Shown here: piece after piece, positions 7,868 to 15,793 of the stretch
Numbering within the stretch: the stretch's first letter is position 1
How the letters are laid out: every line of letters begins with the position of its first letter
Source of the DNA: RUG12461 sp045657665
Lineage (GTDB): Bacteria; Bacillota; Clostridia; Lachnospirales; Lachnospiraceae
Direction: 5' to 3'
Assembly (NCBI GenBank): GCA_045657665.1
Contig: JAZOTN010000018.1
Coordinates: 1-64,000, forward strand
DNA length: 64,000 bases
Notes under the pieces: model-generated
Seen by the model: the letters and a program-made list of their open reading frames with translations, nothing else
Databases searched by the model: none
What the model was told of the DNA's origin: nothing
Position numbers and translations under genes: made by a program

Positions 7868-8746
7868 ATGCATTTTGTCGATGCGAAAGGGATTCTGACC
7901 GGAAACGGCGGATATCACGGAATGAATATCTACAGGGGTTGTTCCCATGGTTGTATTTATTGTGACAGCCGCAGCAGATGTTACCAGTTTACACATCCGT
8001 TTGAAGATATTGAGGTGAAGAAAAATGCCCCGGAGTTGCTGGAGAGAGCGCTGAGATCGAAAAGAAAGAAGTGTATGATCGGAACCGGGGCCATGTCTGA
8101 CCCGTATATGCACTGTGAGGAAAATCTGGGCCTAACAAGAAAATGCCTGGAGATCATCAAGGAATATGGTTTTGGCATCGCGATACAGACAAAATCGGAT
8201 CGGATCCTGCGGGATATCGATCTTCTGGAAGAGATCAACCATTCGGCCAAATGCGTGGTACAGATGACACTTACGACCTACGACGATGAACTTTGCCGGA
8301 TCGTAGAGCCGAATGTCTGCAATACAAGGCGACGCATTGAAGTTCTGGAGAAAATGAGGGAGAGAGGGATCCCGACCGTTGTGTGGCTGACCCCGATCCT
8401 GCCGTTCATCAACGATACGGAAGGGAATATCACAGCTATTCTGCAAGAATGTGTCCGGGTTGGCGTAAAAGGGATCATTGATTTCGGAATGGGGCTAACG
8501 CTCCGGGAAGGCGACAGGGAATACTATTATGCCGCGCTTGATCGACATTTTCCGGGGATGAAGGAGCGTTATATCAAACGATATGGGAATGCTTATGAGC
8601 TGCCGAGCCCGAAAGCAGGAGAGCTGATGGAACTATTCCAAAGGATCTGCAAAGAAAATGACATTCTTTCAAGCCCGGAAGAATGCTTTCAGTTCATGAA
8701 TGAGCTGCCGGAGCAATATTCCCAGATGAGTATCTTTGATATGTAG
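7868..8746 (+). CDS. Radical SAM protein, SPL/Rv2578c-like (COG1533 type)
   Basis: 292 residues. The iron-sulfur cluster motif C-x3-C-x2-C is at Cys25, Cys29, Cys32 (CSHGCIYC) very near the N-terminus. The following GTGAMSDPYMHCEE block is typical of the SPL-like group of small radical SAM proteins, with QTKSDRILRDIDLL and a late TPILPFINDT strand. It should bind a [4Fe-4S] cluster and cleave S-adenosylmethionine; substrate is unknown. Start at ATG 7868 follows GGAAGGG. Another SPL-like radical SAM gene is at 19055, but the two are not close paralogues. Confidence 0.82.
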   Translation: MHFVDAKGILTGNGGYHGMNIYRGCSHGCIYCDSRSRCYQFTHPFEDIEVKKNAPELLERALRSKRKKCMIGTGAMSDPYMHCEENLGLTRKCLEIIKEYGFGIAIQTKSDRILRDIDLLEEINHSAKCVVQMTLTTYDDELCRIVEPNVCNTRRRIEVLEKMRERGIPTVVWLTPILPFINDTEGNITAILQECVRVGVKGIIDFGMGLTLREGDREYYYAALDRHFPGMKERYIKRYGNAYELPSPKAGELMELFQRICKENDILSSPEECFQFMNELPEQYSQMSIFDM

Positions 8747-8782
8747 AAGCAGACCTGTTCTGTGATGAGGACTATGTTACAA

Positions 8783-9328
8783 ATGAAAACAGTATTGACT
8801 GAAATTCGAGATGCCAAAATAGCTGACGCAAAGCGTCTTTTGGAAATATATGACTACTACGTCAGGAATACAGCGATCAGTTTTGAGTATGATACGCCTT
8901 CCTTAGCGGAATTTACAGCCAGGATGGAGAATACCTTGAAGCGATATCCATATCTGGTCATTGAAAAGGATGGCCGCATTGAGGGATATGCATATGCCGG
9001 AACCTTTAAGGGGAGAACGGCTTATGACCGGTCCTGCGAAACGACGATCTATATTGATCATAATGAAAGAAAAAGCGGCATGGGACGTATGCTTTATGAG
9101 TCTTTGGAAGAAAAGCTGAAAGCGCAGGGGATTCTGAATATGTATGCCTGCATCGGGTATCCGGACAAAGAAGATGAGTACCTGACAAAAAACAGTGCTG
9201 AGTTTCATGAGCATATGGGATACTCGAAGGTTGGAGAATTCCATAAGTGCGGATTCAAATTCGGTCGTTGGTATAACATGATTTGGATGGAAAAGATCAT
9301 AGGCGAGCATAGAGAGGATATAGGATGA
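8783..9328 (+). CDS. GNAT acetyltransferase of the phosphinothricin/methionine-sulfoximine (Pat/MnaT) type
   Basis: About 181 residues. Typical Pat-like features: IRDAKIADAKRLLEIYDYYV at the start, NTAISFEYDTPS, AYAGTFKGRTAYDRSCETTIY, the acetyl-CoA loop RKSGMG, and the closing HKCGFKFGRWYNMIWMEK. These enzymes acetylate small amino-group compounds such as methionine sulfoximine; the real cellular target is unknown. GTG 8762, ATG 8765 and ATG 8774 are in frame upstream; ATG 8783 is chosen from the family N-terminus, with no decisive ribosome binding site. Confidence 0.8.
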   Translation: MKTVLTEIRDAKIADAKRLLEIYDYYVRNTAISFEYDTPSLAEFTARMENTLKRYPYLVIEKDGRIEGYAYAGTFKGRTAYDRSCETTIYIDHNERKSGMGRMLYESLEEKLKAQGILNMYACIGYPDKEDEYLTKNSAEFHEHMGYSKVGEFHKCGFKFGRWYNMIWMEKIIGEHREDIG

Positions 9329-9365
9329 ATGCATTTTTGCATTGGAAAACGGCAGGGCTTTCTAA

Positions 9366-9717
9366 ATGAAAGTGATTCTTGAAACAGAGAGACTGTTCCT
9401 TCGCGAAATGAATATGGAAGACTTTGATGCATTATATGCGGTCCTCGCGGATTCTGCTATTATGCAGCACTATCCTTATACCTTCGATGAGAAAAGAGTC
9501 GGGGAATGGATAGAGCGTAACATGAATCGGTATGAAGAAAATGGATTCGGGCTGTGGGCTGTGTGCCTGAAAGTATTCGTATTGCAAATTTACGAACATC
9601 GCTTCCATCAAAACTGCGGAGGTAATAGGCATGCATTTTGATAAGGAATATCCTGATGAGATGAACGAGATTACACATGTTTCGGTCATTTGGCGGGAAG
9701 ACATAGCGAAAGAGTAA
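9366..9717 (+). pseudogene. RimJ/RimL-type GNAT acetyltransferase with large internal deletion
   Basis: The start encodes a normal RimJ/L opening (LETERLFLREM, PYTFDEKRVGEWI, NGFGLWAVCLK, about 60 residues). The frame then changes abruptly; in another frame a C-terminal tail of the same family appears from 9631 (EYPDEMNEITHVSVIWRED). The middle, with the acetyl-CoA binding motif, is missing. Roughly 80 codons seem to have been deleted. Not functional. Confidence 0.72.
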
Positions 9718-9718
9718 G

Positions 9719-10003
9719 AAAGGAAGGGAAACGCATGAGATCGTTGTTTCCATGAATGTGAAAGGAAAGTATGAGGATACCGAACACGTGAAGTTTAAAA
9801 CGCTTCCCGCGGTGAAGGTGGCAAGCTGCATCGTCAAGGGCAGATATGACCAGATGGTGGATGCGTATGCAACAGTGGTTTCATGGATAAAGGAAAACGG
9901 TTATAATATGAACGGGCACATGTTCAATATTTATCACGTAGGTCCGGCACAGACACAGAATCCGGACGAATATGTGACAGAAGTATGTTTCCCGGTGGAG
10001 TAA
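9719..10003 (+). pseudogene. GyrI-like / AraC effector-binding domain, N-terminal part lost
   Basis: The open segment with ATG at 9752 gives 83 residues (KFKTLPAVKVASCIVKGRYDQM ... GHMFNIYHVG ... EYVTEVCFPV), matching the second half of the GyrI-like small-molecule binding fold. In-frame codons upstream (HEIVVS before the ATG) extend the fold, showing that the gene once started further upstream and that the N-terminal half is gone. Full GyrI-like domains are about 150 residues. It abuts the degraded GNAT directly, so one deletion may have damaged both. Confidence 0.6.
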
Positions 10004-10019
10004 TTATGATCAGGGAGGC

Positions 10020-10152
10020 TGTCGCATTAGTCACATGACACGCATGTGTCATGCGGAATTTGCACAAAGGTTCGCGCGGACAAGCTAGCTTGTCCGGCCG
10101 AACTTCTGTGCAAATCGCACATGCGGCATAGCCGCATGGCGCTAATGCGACA
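10020..10152. repeat. 133-bp structured repeat, copy 1 (cloverleaf-like, matches 49534-49666)
   Basis: Bounded by an 11-bp perfect inverted repeat, TGTCGCATTAG and CTAATGCGACA. Inside are three hairpins: arm A 10034-10053 (CATGACACGC/ATGTGTCATG), arm B 10058-10115 closed by ATTTGCACA/TGTGCAAAT with the perfect palindrome CGGACAAGCTAGCTTGTCCG at 10077-10096, and arm C 10121-10137 (ATGCGGC/GCCGCAT). The outer stem extends into flanking GGAGGC/GCCCCC here and is followed by a run of T, so this copy could end transcription. A second copy of the same length is at 49534. No coding potential and no target-site duplication were found. Confidence 0.9.
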
Positions 10153-10213
10153 GCCCCCTTTTTTTTATCATTAGCTAGATTGATGATAAAAGCTGAGTTA
10201 AGGGAGTGACATT

Positions 10214-11788
10214 GTGGAAAAAAAGAAGAGAGACAAAATAATAAGAACAGGAGCCTTCTTAACCAAACTGGAGGCAGTTTGTAATAAACTTCCGCAGCCG
10301 GCTGTAATTTTCATGTGGATGTTTCTGATCACGGCTGTTCTTTCGCTGATATTGTCACTATTGAACGTGTCTGTGTACAACATTGCAACAGAAACGCAGG
10401 TATCAGTCAGAAATTTCTTTTCTGCAGACGGACTTTACTGGTTTTTGACGAACATGATAACAAACTTCACTTCTTTCCCGCCTCTTGGTCTAGTGCTTGT
10501 TATGTCTGTGGCTGTGGGTTTCTGCGAGGAATCCGGGCTTATAGTGACCTTTCTGAATACAAAAATGAATCATATTCCTCAGCGGATCCTTCCTTATGTT
10601 GTTGCTTTTGTCGGAATACTTGGCAATATAGCCTCCGATACCGCATGCATCGTTATTCCGCCTCTGGCAGGTCTTTTGTTTCTTGCAGCCGGATTGCATC
10701 CCATCGCAGGTGTGATCTGCGGATATGCTGCTGTTCAGGCCGGGTTCTCTGCTAACCTCATGATAGCCGGAACCGACGGTTTGCTTCAGACTATTTCTCA
10801 GAAAGTTGCCGATAATTTTTTCGGCGAAGGATTTGTTACGATCGATATTACCTGTAATTGGTATTTTATGGCTGCATCTACCTTCCTTTGTACGTTCGTG
10901 ATCGGATTTATGTGTAATCATTTTGTAAATAAAAGATTTGAAAAATATGTTCCTTCAAAAGAAATGGAAATCCAGGAAAAAAAGGAAGCGACGCCTCTCG
11001 AAAAGAAAGCATTGTTATGGGCGGGGATGTCGATGCTGATATTCCTCATAGTAATCGTATGCCTTACCGTATGGGGACCGCTTGGTATCGTTGTCGGAAA
11101 AGAAGATCAGGGTACCCGGGCCTTTATCGGGTCTTATCTTCTTAAAAACCTCGTAGTAATACTTGTTTTCTTTTTCAGTATACCCGGTATCATATACGGA
11201 ATTGTTTCCGGTGCGTTCAAGGGATTTGACGGAATATTCAAAGCAATGGGGAACGTAATGAAAAGGATGAGCGGATATCTGGTATTCTGTTTCTTCTGCG
11301 CTCAGTTCCAGAATCTGTTTTCCTGGACCAATATTGATCAGCTTCTTGCCGTTAACGGAGCGAATCTACTTAAAGCCAGCGGATTTACAGGTTTTGGTAT
11401 GGTCATAAGTTTTATCCTGTTCAGTGCATTCATCAATCTGTTTATTACTTCTGCTTCGGCAAAATGGTCTATCTTTGCTCCCGTATTTATTCCCATGATG
11501 ATGCTGGCGGGAAACTATCATCCTGCAATGACACAGCTTTTCTACAGAATAGGTGATTCAACCACCAATTGCTTCACGCCCTTTATGCCATATTTATGGG
11601 TTGCGCTTAAAGCAGCACAGGATATGTATGATCCGAAGTTGAAGCTTGGCAAACTGGTGTCGAACCTTTTTCCCATCGGTATTGTCATGCTGGTGTTCTG
11701 GATCATCTTTCTTGGGATATGGATGGCACTTGGGATACCTATAGGTCCCGGAGTAACGACGTATTTAAACGCATTGCCGGCACGATAA
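10214..11788 (+). CDS. AbgT family transporter
   Basis: 524 residues, a polytopic membrane protein with about 11-12 hydrophobic helices. Family signs include the opening LPQPAVIFMWMFLITAVLS, the GNIASDTACIVIPPLAGLLF block, and the late SASAKWSIFAPVFIPMMML and DSTTNCFTPFMPY segments characteristic of AbgT/YdaH proteins. Members import p-aminobenzoyl-glutamate or export sulfonamides; no peptidase partner genes (abgA/abgB) lie beside it, so the substrate remains open. Starts at GTG 10214 behind AGGGAG. It lies directly downstream of a structured repeat. Confidence 0.88.
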   Translation: MEKKKRDKIIRTGAFLTKLEAVCNKLPQPAVIFMWMFLITAVLSLILSLLNVSVYNIATETQVSVRNFFSADGLYWFLTNMITNFTSFPPLGLVLVMSVAVGFCEESGLIVTFLNTKMNHIPQRILPYVVAFVGILGNIASDTACIVIPPLAGLLFLAAGLHPIAGVICGYAAVQAGFSANLMIAGTDGLLQTISQKVADNFFGEGFVTIDITCNWYFMAASTFLCTFVIGFMCNHFVNKRFEKYVPSKEMEIQEKKEATPLEKKALLWAGMSMLIFLIVIVCLTVWGPLGIVVGKEDQGTRAFIGSYLLKNLVVILVFFFSIPGIIYGIVSGAFKGFDGIFKAMGNVMKRMSGYLVFCFFCAQFQNLFSWTNIDQLLAVNGANLLKASGFTGFGMVISFILFSAFINLFITSASAKWSIFAPVFIPMMMLAGNYHPAMTQLFYRIGDSTTNCFTPFMPYLWVALKAAQDMYDPKLKLGKLVSNLFPIGIVMLVFWIIFLGIWMALGIPIGPGVTTYLNALPAR

Positions 11789-11870
11789 ATTGTAACGGAA
11801 TCCAGCTTCTGCCTGCAGAAGCGGAGCCCGGTGATGAATTGATAGAAAACAGGGAAAGACTATACAGAGT

Positions 11871-13073
11871 ATGAAAAAGACAGCCATGTTTACAATGGGC
11901 ACCAGAGGGGATGTCCAGCCATATATTTATCTGGCCAGAGAATTGCAGAAGCAAGGTTTTGACGTCATTCTGGGATCGCATCCCTGCTGGAGAAGCCTGA
12001 TCGAAGAAGCCGGAGTTTCTTTTGAACCGGTCGGTCCGGATATCGATATTGAAAAAGAAGCAGCTGTAATCAGAGGAAAGACATCAAATCCATTGCTCAG
12101 CATACTGAAGACAGTGAATTTTATCATGCGCATCATCCAGGGAGCCACGAATGAGGTATATAAACTCTGTGAAGGAAGAGACCTGATCATTGTGACCCAC
12201 AGCCAGATCGGAGCGGTTGAAGCGGGCGTGCTCGGGATTACGACCGTGAATGTCACGCTTCAGCAGGAGATGATCCCGCAAAAACTCAAAACTCCGACAT
12301 GGAAGGACAAACTGATCGGAGGAATGATCGCCCGTATGGCGGCAAAACCTTATAACAAGATTCGAAAGGTATATGGACTGAAGCCGGTCAAGTCGGCAGA
12401 TGAGATCATGTCCGACAGGTTAAATCTGATTCCGATCAGCAGATATGTATTAGAGAGAAACCCATACTGGGGCGAAGAAAATGTGATCACCGGATACTGG
12501 TATGAGGAAGAACCTGAATATCAGCCAAAAGAAGACCTTGCGAGATTTCTGGAACAGGGAGACCGCCCGGTGATACTGGCGCTCGGAGCAATGTCATTTG
12601 AGGATCATTCGGAAAAAGAGAAGCTTGATCTGTTTGTACATGCATTTGAAAAAACCGGATGCAGGACAGTTATTCAAGGATTTCAGAAGACAAGGAAAGA
12701 ATATGAACTCCCTGATACCATGATCTTTTGTGACAGTGTCCCACACAGCTGGCTGTTTCGGCAGGGAAAGTGTGTGATCCATCATTGCGGTTTTGGGACG
12801 ACCGCTGCATCGCTTGTGTACGGGATTCCCTCCATACCGGTTCCGCATGTGCTCGATCAGGTGGGGTTTGCGATGCAGCTTGAAAAAGCCGGTGTATCGT
12901 CAAAACTGCTTCGATCCAAGGATCTGAGTGAAGATAATATCATCAACCGAATCGAAGAGATCAATTCGACTTATGAGGAAAAAAGGAATCGTGCCAGGAT
13001 GATGTCCGAAAAGATCAGGACAGAAGGGGGCGTATCTGAGGCGGTCAGGTTGATCAAGGAAGTGGATTTTTGA
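11871..13073 (+). CDS. GT1-family glycosyltransferase (UGT/MGT-like)
   Basis: 400 residues with two Rossmann lobes. The N-terminal acceptor lobe opens with the usual MFTMGTRGDVQPYIYLARELQKQGFDV. The C-terminal donor lobe carries HHCGFGTTAASLVYGIPSI and PHVLDQVGFA, the signature of macrolide/glycolipid type UDP-sugar transferases (YjiC, VioG-like). It should move a sugar from a nucleotide donor to a small lipophilic molecule. A hairpin terminator follows at 13082. Acceptor not deducible. Confidence 0.85.
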   Translation: MKKTAMFTMGTRGDVQPYIYLARELQKQGFDVILGSHPCWRSLIEEAGVSFEPVGPDIDIEKEAAVIRGKTSNPLLSILKTVNFIMRIIQGATNEVYKLCEGRDLIIVTHSQIGAVEAGVLGITTVNVTLQQEMIPQKLKTPTWKDKLIGGMIARMAAKPYNKIRKVYGLKPVKSADEIMSDRLNLIPISRYVLERNPYWGEENVITGYWYEEEPEYQPKEDLARFLEQGDRPVILALGAMSFEDHSEKEKLDLFVHAFEKTGCRTVIQGFQKTRKEYELPDTMIFCDSVPHSWLFRQGKCVIHHCGFGTTAASLVYGIPSIPVPHVLDQVGFAMQLEKAGVSSKLLRSKDLSEDNIINRIEEINSTYEEKRNRARMMSEKIRTEGGVSEAVRLIKEVDF

Positions 13074-13081
13074 CTATGATG

Positions 13082-13109
13082 AAAGGAACCGGGTGACTGG
13101 TTCTTTTTT
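13082..13109 (+). terminator. Rho-independent terminator of the glycosyltransferase
   Basis: AAAGGAACC, an eight-base loop, GGTTC and six T. The T run at 13104-13109 completes the stem by A-T and G-T pairs. Confidence 0.8.
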
Positions 13110-13125
13110 CTTTGTAAAAATAGAC

Positions 13126-13177
13126 TTGACAAACCAAGATCACGAAATATAATAAGTGTTATATAACAGATGTTATA
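13126..13177 (+). promoter_or_regulatory. Consensus promoter plus 16-bp palindromic operator of the TetR-like gene
   Basis: TTGACA at 13126-13131 and TATAAT at 13148-13153 with a 16-base spacer form a near-perfect promoter. Just downstream at 13162-13177 lies TATAACA-GA-TGTTATA, a perfect inverted repeat of the size bound by TetR dimers. The control region is intact even though the regulator gene behind it has lost its DNA-binding core. Confidence 0.75.
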
Positions 13178-13198
13178 AATATAAAAGGGGGCAGTTGA

Positions 13199-13570
13199 AT
13201 GGCACCGAAAGCAAAGGTGACAAAAGAGATGGTAGCGAATGCATCGTTTCAGGTGATCAGAGAAAACGGACATGAAGAAAAGAACCTTTTCCGCTTCCTG
13301 TTTCAGACAGATAATTTTGGCGGGAAGGATATCGCGGCACTTCTGAGTGATCCGGAGTTATCCGGGATCCTGGAAATCATGGCGGGCGGCCTCAAAGTAA
13401 ACATAGAGCAGGCAAGGGAGATGTTTTTGGCTTTCTTTTGTGTGGCACATGGGCTTGCCAGTCTCCTCGCAAATAACTCTATGGTATATGATGAGGAACA
13501 GTGTAAAAAGATGCTGGTAAATGTCTTCTTTGGGATGGCAGCAGTCGGGAAAGGAAAAGAACATGCATAA
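13199..13570 (+). pseudogene. TetR-family regulator lacking the helix-turn-helix
   Basis: 123 codons. It opens like a TetR protein (KAKVTKEMVANASFQVIRENGHE), but then jumps directly to the late helices of the ligand domain (EEKNLFRFLFQTDNF) typically found around residue 85-100 in this subgroup. The helix-turn-helix and the following helices, about 60-70 residues, are missing in frame. The remaining C-terminal domain is complete. The frame is open, so a protein may be made, but it should not bind the operator at 13162. It overlaps the CPBP gene by eight bases. Confidence 0.75.
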
Positions 13571-14291
13571 CGTTTATGAAAAAAGACTGATCTTGTTTGC
13601 GGTGCTGTGGATCGTGATCTATTGTTTTGTGATGGCACCGATCAGAGGAAATTACGGGGACGCGAGTATCGTGATGTTGCTGGGTTTGCTCGCCTTTACT
13701 GTTGGAATCATTGTATTTGTCAAAATCTGTGGCCTAAAGGAGGAATGCGGACTGGCTGGATGGCCGAAAGAGATGAAGAAGTTTCTTTTCTTCCTCCCGA
13801 TGTGGATCCTTGCGACAGGAAATCTTTGGGACGGATTCGCCCTTTCCTATCAGGGGTTGCCGTTGCTATATTCGACAATATCTATGATCCTTGTCGGTTT
13901 TGTGGAAGAAATGATCTTCCGGGGATTTTTGTTCAAGGCTATGCTCTCAAAGGGAAGACCGGTTGTCGCGGTAATCATTTCCGCACTGACGTTCGGAATG
14001 GGACATATTGTAAATCTGTTTACGGGGCAGGCAAGCTTTGAAACGGTTTTGCAGATGATATTTGCAGTCAGCTGGGGATTTATCCTGACGATGGTGTTCT
14101 ATAAGAGTGAAAGCCTGATCCCATGTATCATCGCACACGCCATGATAGATGTGTTCTCGCTGTTCGGTGCAGATAATCCGCTTATTGATAATGTTTACAT
14201 AGGAGTGACGATCGTTGTGGCAGTGATCTATTGTATTTATTTGGCAAAATTAAAAAACTGCATAGGTCGAAGAGTAACGGAGATCGGATGA
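13563..14291 (+). CDS. CPBP family intramembrane metalloprotease
   Basis: 242 residues with about seven membrane helices. The CPBP/CAAX motifs are complete: EEMIFRG with Glu115, Glu116 and Arg120, FGMGH with His148, and AHAMID with His192. Such proteins are membrane-embedded proteases; relatives take part in bacteriocin immunity or prenyl-protein processing. ATG 13563 is chosen from the hydrophobic start and lies inside the end of the TetR-like gene, implying one transcript and regulation by the palindromic operator. Confidence 0.85.
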   Translation: MHNVYEKRLILFAVLWIVIYCFVMAPIRGNYGDASIVMLLGLLAFTVGIIVFVKICGLKEECGLAGWPKEMKKFLFFLPMWILATGNLWDGFALSYQGLPLLYSTISMILVGFVEEMIFRGFLFKAMLSKGRPVVAVIISALTFGMGHIVNLFTGQASFETVLQMIFAVSWGFILTMVFYKSESLIPCIIAHAMIDVFSLFGADNPLIDNVYIGVTIVVAVIYCIYLAKLKNCIGRRVTEIG

Positions 14292-14352
14292 AAATAAAAA
14301 ACTCCCGGGACAGATATGTTAAACGAGGTGAGTACCGGGTAGTTAAGACTTC

Positions 14353-14799
14353 GTGGAGTTTGGGCAGATGCCGCCGCAATCTTTTCTGCTGGGGCTGCTC
14401 AGCGCATTTGACAACAGGTATCAGGCGGCTGCAGACAGGTATTTCAAGGAGATCACATGGAAACAGTTTTTTGCGATCGTCTGCATTAATCTGTGTAAGG
14501 AACCGCCGACACTGAATGAGCTATCGGAGGTGATGGGGAGCTCACATCAGAATGTGAAGCAGATATTACTTAAGCTGGAAAGCAAAGGATTCGTCTCGAT
14601 GATGACGGATGAGAAAGACAGACGAAAACAAAGGTTTCTGGTTACCGATAAGTGCAGAAGGTTTCTGGAAGAGAATGACAATCAGAGCAAAACCAGCGCA
14701 CAGGTCATCGGACAGATCTTTGAAGGCGTGGATGAAAACAGCCTCGCAGTAACGATTGAAACAATCATGAAAATGGAAAGGAATCTGGTGAAAATATGA
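14353..14799 (+). CDS. MarR family transcriptional regulator
   Basis: 148 residues. Dimerisation helix (LLGLLSAFDNRYQAA), then the winged helix: TWKQFFAIVCINLC, PTLNELSEVMGSSHQNVKQILLKLESKGFV (recognition helix SSHQNVKQILLKLE) and the wing MMTDEKDRRKQRFLVT. Starts at GTG 14353 with an alternative ATG at 14368. It overlaps the next, broken flavodoxin gene by four bases, so that gene was likely its target. Confidence 0.85.
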   Translation: MEFGQMPPQSFLLGLLSAFDNRYQAAADRYFKEITWKQFFAIVCINLCKEPPTLNELSEVMGSSHQNVKQILLKLESKGFVSMMTDEKDRRKQRFLVTDKCRRFLEENDNQSKTSAQVIGQIFEGVDENSLAVTIETIMKMERNLVKI

Positions 14800-15045
14800 A
14801 GACATTAGTGATTTATACCTCTCAGACAGGATTTACGAAGAAATATGCGCAGTGGCTTTCGGATGAAATGAATGCCGATATCTTTGAACTAAAAGATGCT
14901 CAGAAAAAGGAAGATGTTTGTTGGCGCGCTAAAAAAGAAACAGGATGAAAAGTCAAAGCAGATGGCAGAATATATATCTAAGTCCTATGACATATCGGAT
15001 AAAAAGTTTCTCGAACCCGTTGTTTCATATCTTCGGGGAGATTGA
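14796..15045 (+). pseudogene. Flavodoxin with internal deletion
   Basis: The first 40 codons encode the opening of a flavodoxin domain (LVIYTSQTGFTKKYAQWL is the FMN phosphate loop T/S-x-T-G-x-T). The frame then ends at 14948. In another frame the C-terminal part of the same kind of protein is seen (RKMFVGALKKKQDEKSKQMAEYI ... SYLRGD). About 80-100 residues including the isoalloxazine-binding loops are missing. Not functional. Confidence 0.72.
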
Positions 15046-15050
15046 TAGTC

Positions 15051-15692
15051 ATGAAAAAAAGTGAAAGTATGAAAACAAGAGAGGAAGCATTAGCATACGG
15101 ACTCTCTTTCCCGGATTCATATCAGGATGCGCCGTTTCACGATGCGAACTGGCAGCTTGTAAGGTATAAGGGAAACAAAAAGGCGTTTCTATGGACCTAT
15201 GAGAAAGATGGATCAATCTGTCTTAATGTAAAGGTGGATCCGGAAAAAGCATTTTTCTGGAGGGACCTCTATCAGTCTGTTTTGCCGGGGTATCATCAGA
15301 ACAAGGATCATTGGAATACGGTTATTTTGGACGGCACTATCCCGGATAAGGATATCCGGCTGATGATCGCAGAGAGCTACGACCTGATCTCGGATAGTCC
15401 GTCAAAGAGGATTTATGAAGCGGTAAAGAGAATACCGAAGGGATGTGTTGCGACCTATGCACAGGTTGCGGAAGAGGCCGGTGACAGAAAAATGGCTAGA
15501 GCAGTGGGGAATGCTCTTCATAAAAATCCTGATCCGTCAACGATCCCGTGTCACCGTGTGGTAAACGCCAAAGGGGAGCTTGCGGGAGAATACGCTTTCG
15601 GCGGGGCATGGAAACAGGCAGAGATCCTGAGATCGGAGGGTGTAGAGGTGACGGATGGGCGCGTGGATCTGGAAAAGTATCAATGGAAATGA
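15051..15692 (+). CDS. MmcQ/YjbR domain fused to MGMT-type alkyltransferase domain
   Basis: 213 residues, two domains. Residues about 1-112 match the MmcQ/YjbR DNA-binding-like fold (EEALAYGLSFPDSYQDAPF, AFLWTYEKDGSICLNVKVDPEKA). Residues about 118-213 match the O6-alkylguanine-DNA alkyltransferase C-terminal domain: RIYEAVKRIPKGCVATYAQVA, RAVGNALHKNP and the active-site IPCHRVV with Cys167. An intact Cys suggests suicidal alkyl transfer. ATG 15051 is preferred to TTG 15042 because GGGGAG lies 10 bases before it. Confidence 0.85.
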   Translation: MKKSESMKTREEALAYGLSFPDSYQDAPFHDANWQLVRYKGNKKAFLWTYEKDGSICLNVKVDPEKAFFWRDLYQSVLPGYHQNKDHWNTVILDGTIPDKDIRLMIAESYDLISDSPSKRIYEAVKRIPKGCVATYAQVAEEAGDRKMARAVGNALHKNPDPSTIPCHRVVNAKGELAGEYAFGGAWKQAEILRSEGVEVTDGRVDLEKYQWK

Positions 15693-15793
15693 TGTAAAAC
15701 GAAAAACTTGTTCCTAAAAGACTTTACAAAGCCGGCTTATGACGAGATAATGATGAAAACTGTGGGAATCGTAAGCCAAACAGGGGAATGGGT

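Noticed and set aside
11789..11870. About 25 codons after the AbgT gene that read like the end of a protein (QLLPAEAEPGDELIENRERL)
   Set aside because: Too short to assign; could be a remnant of a deleted gene but nothing else supports it.
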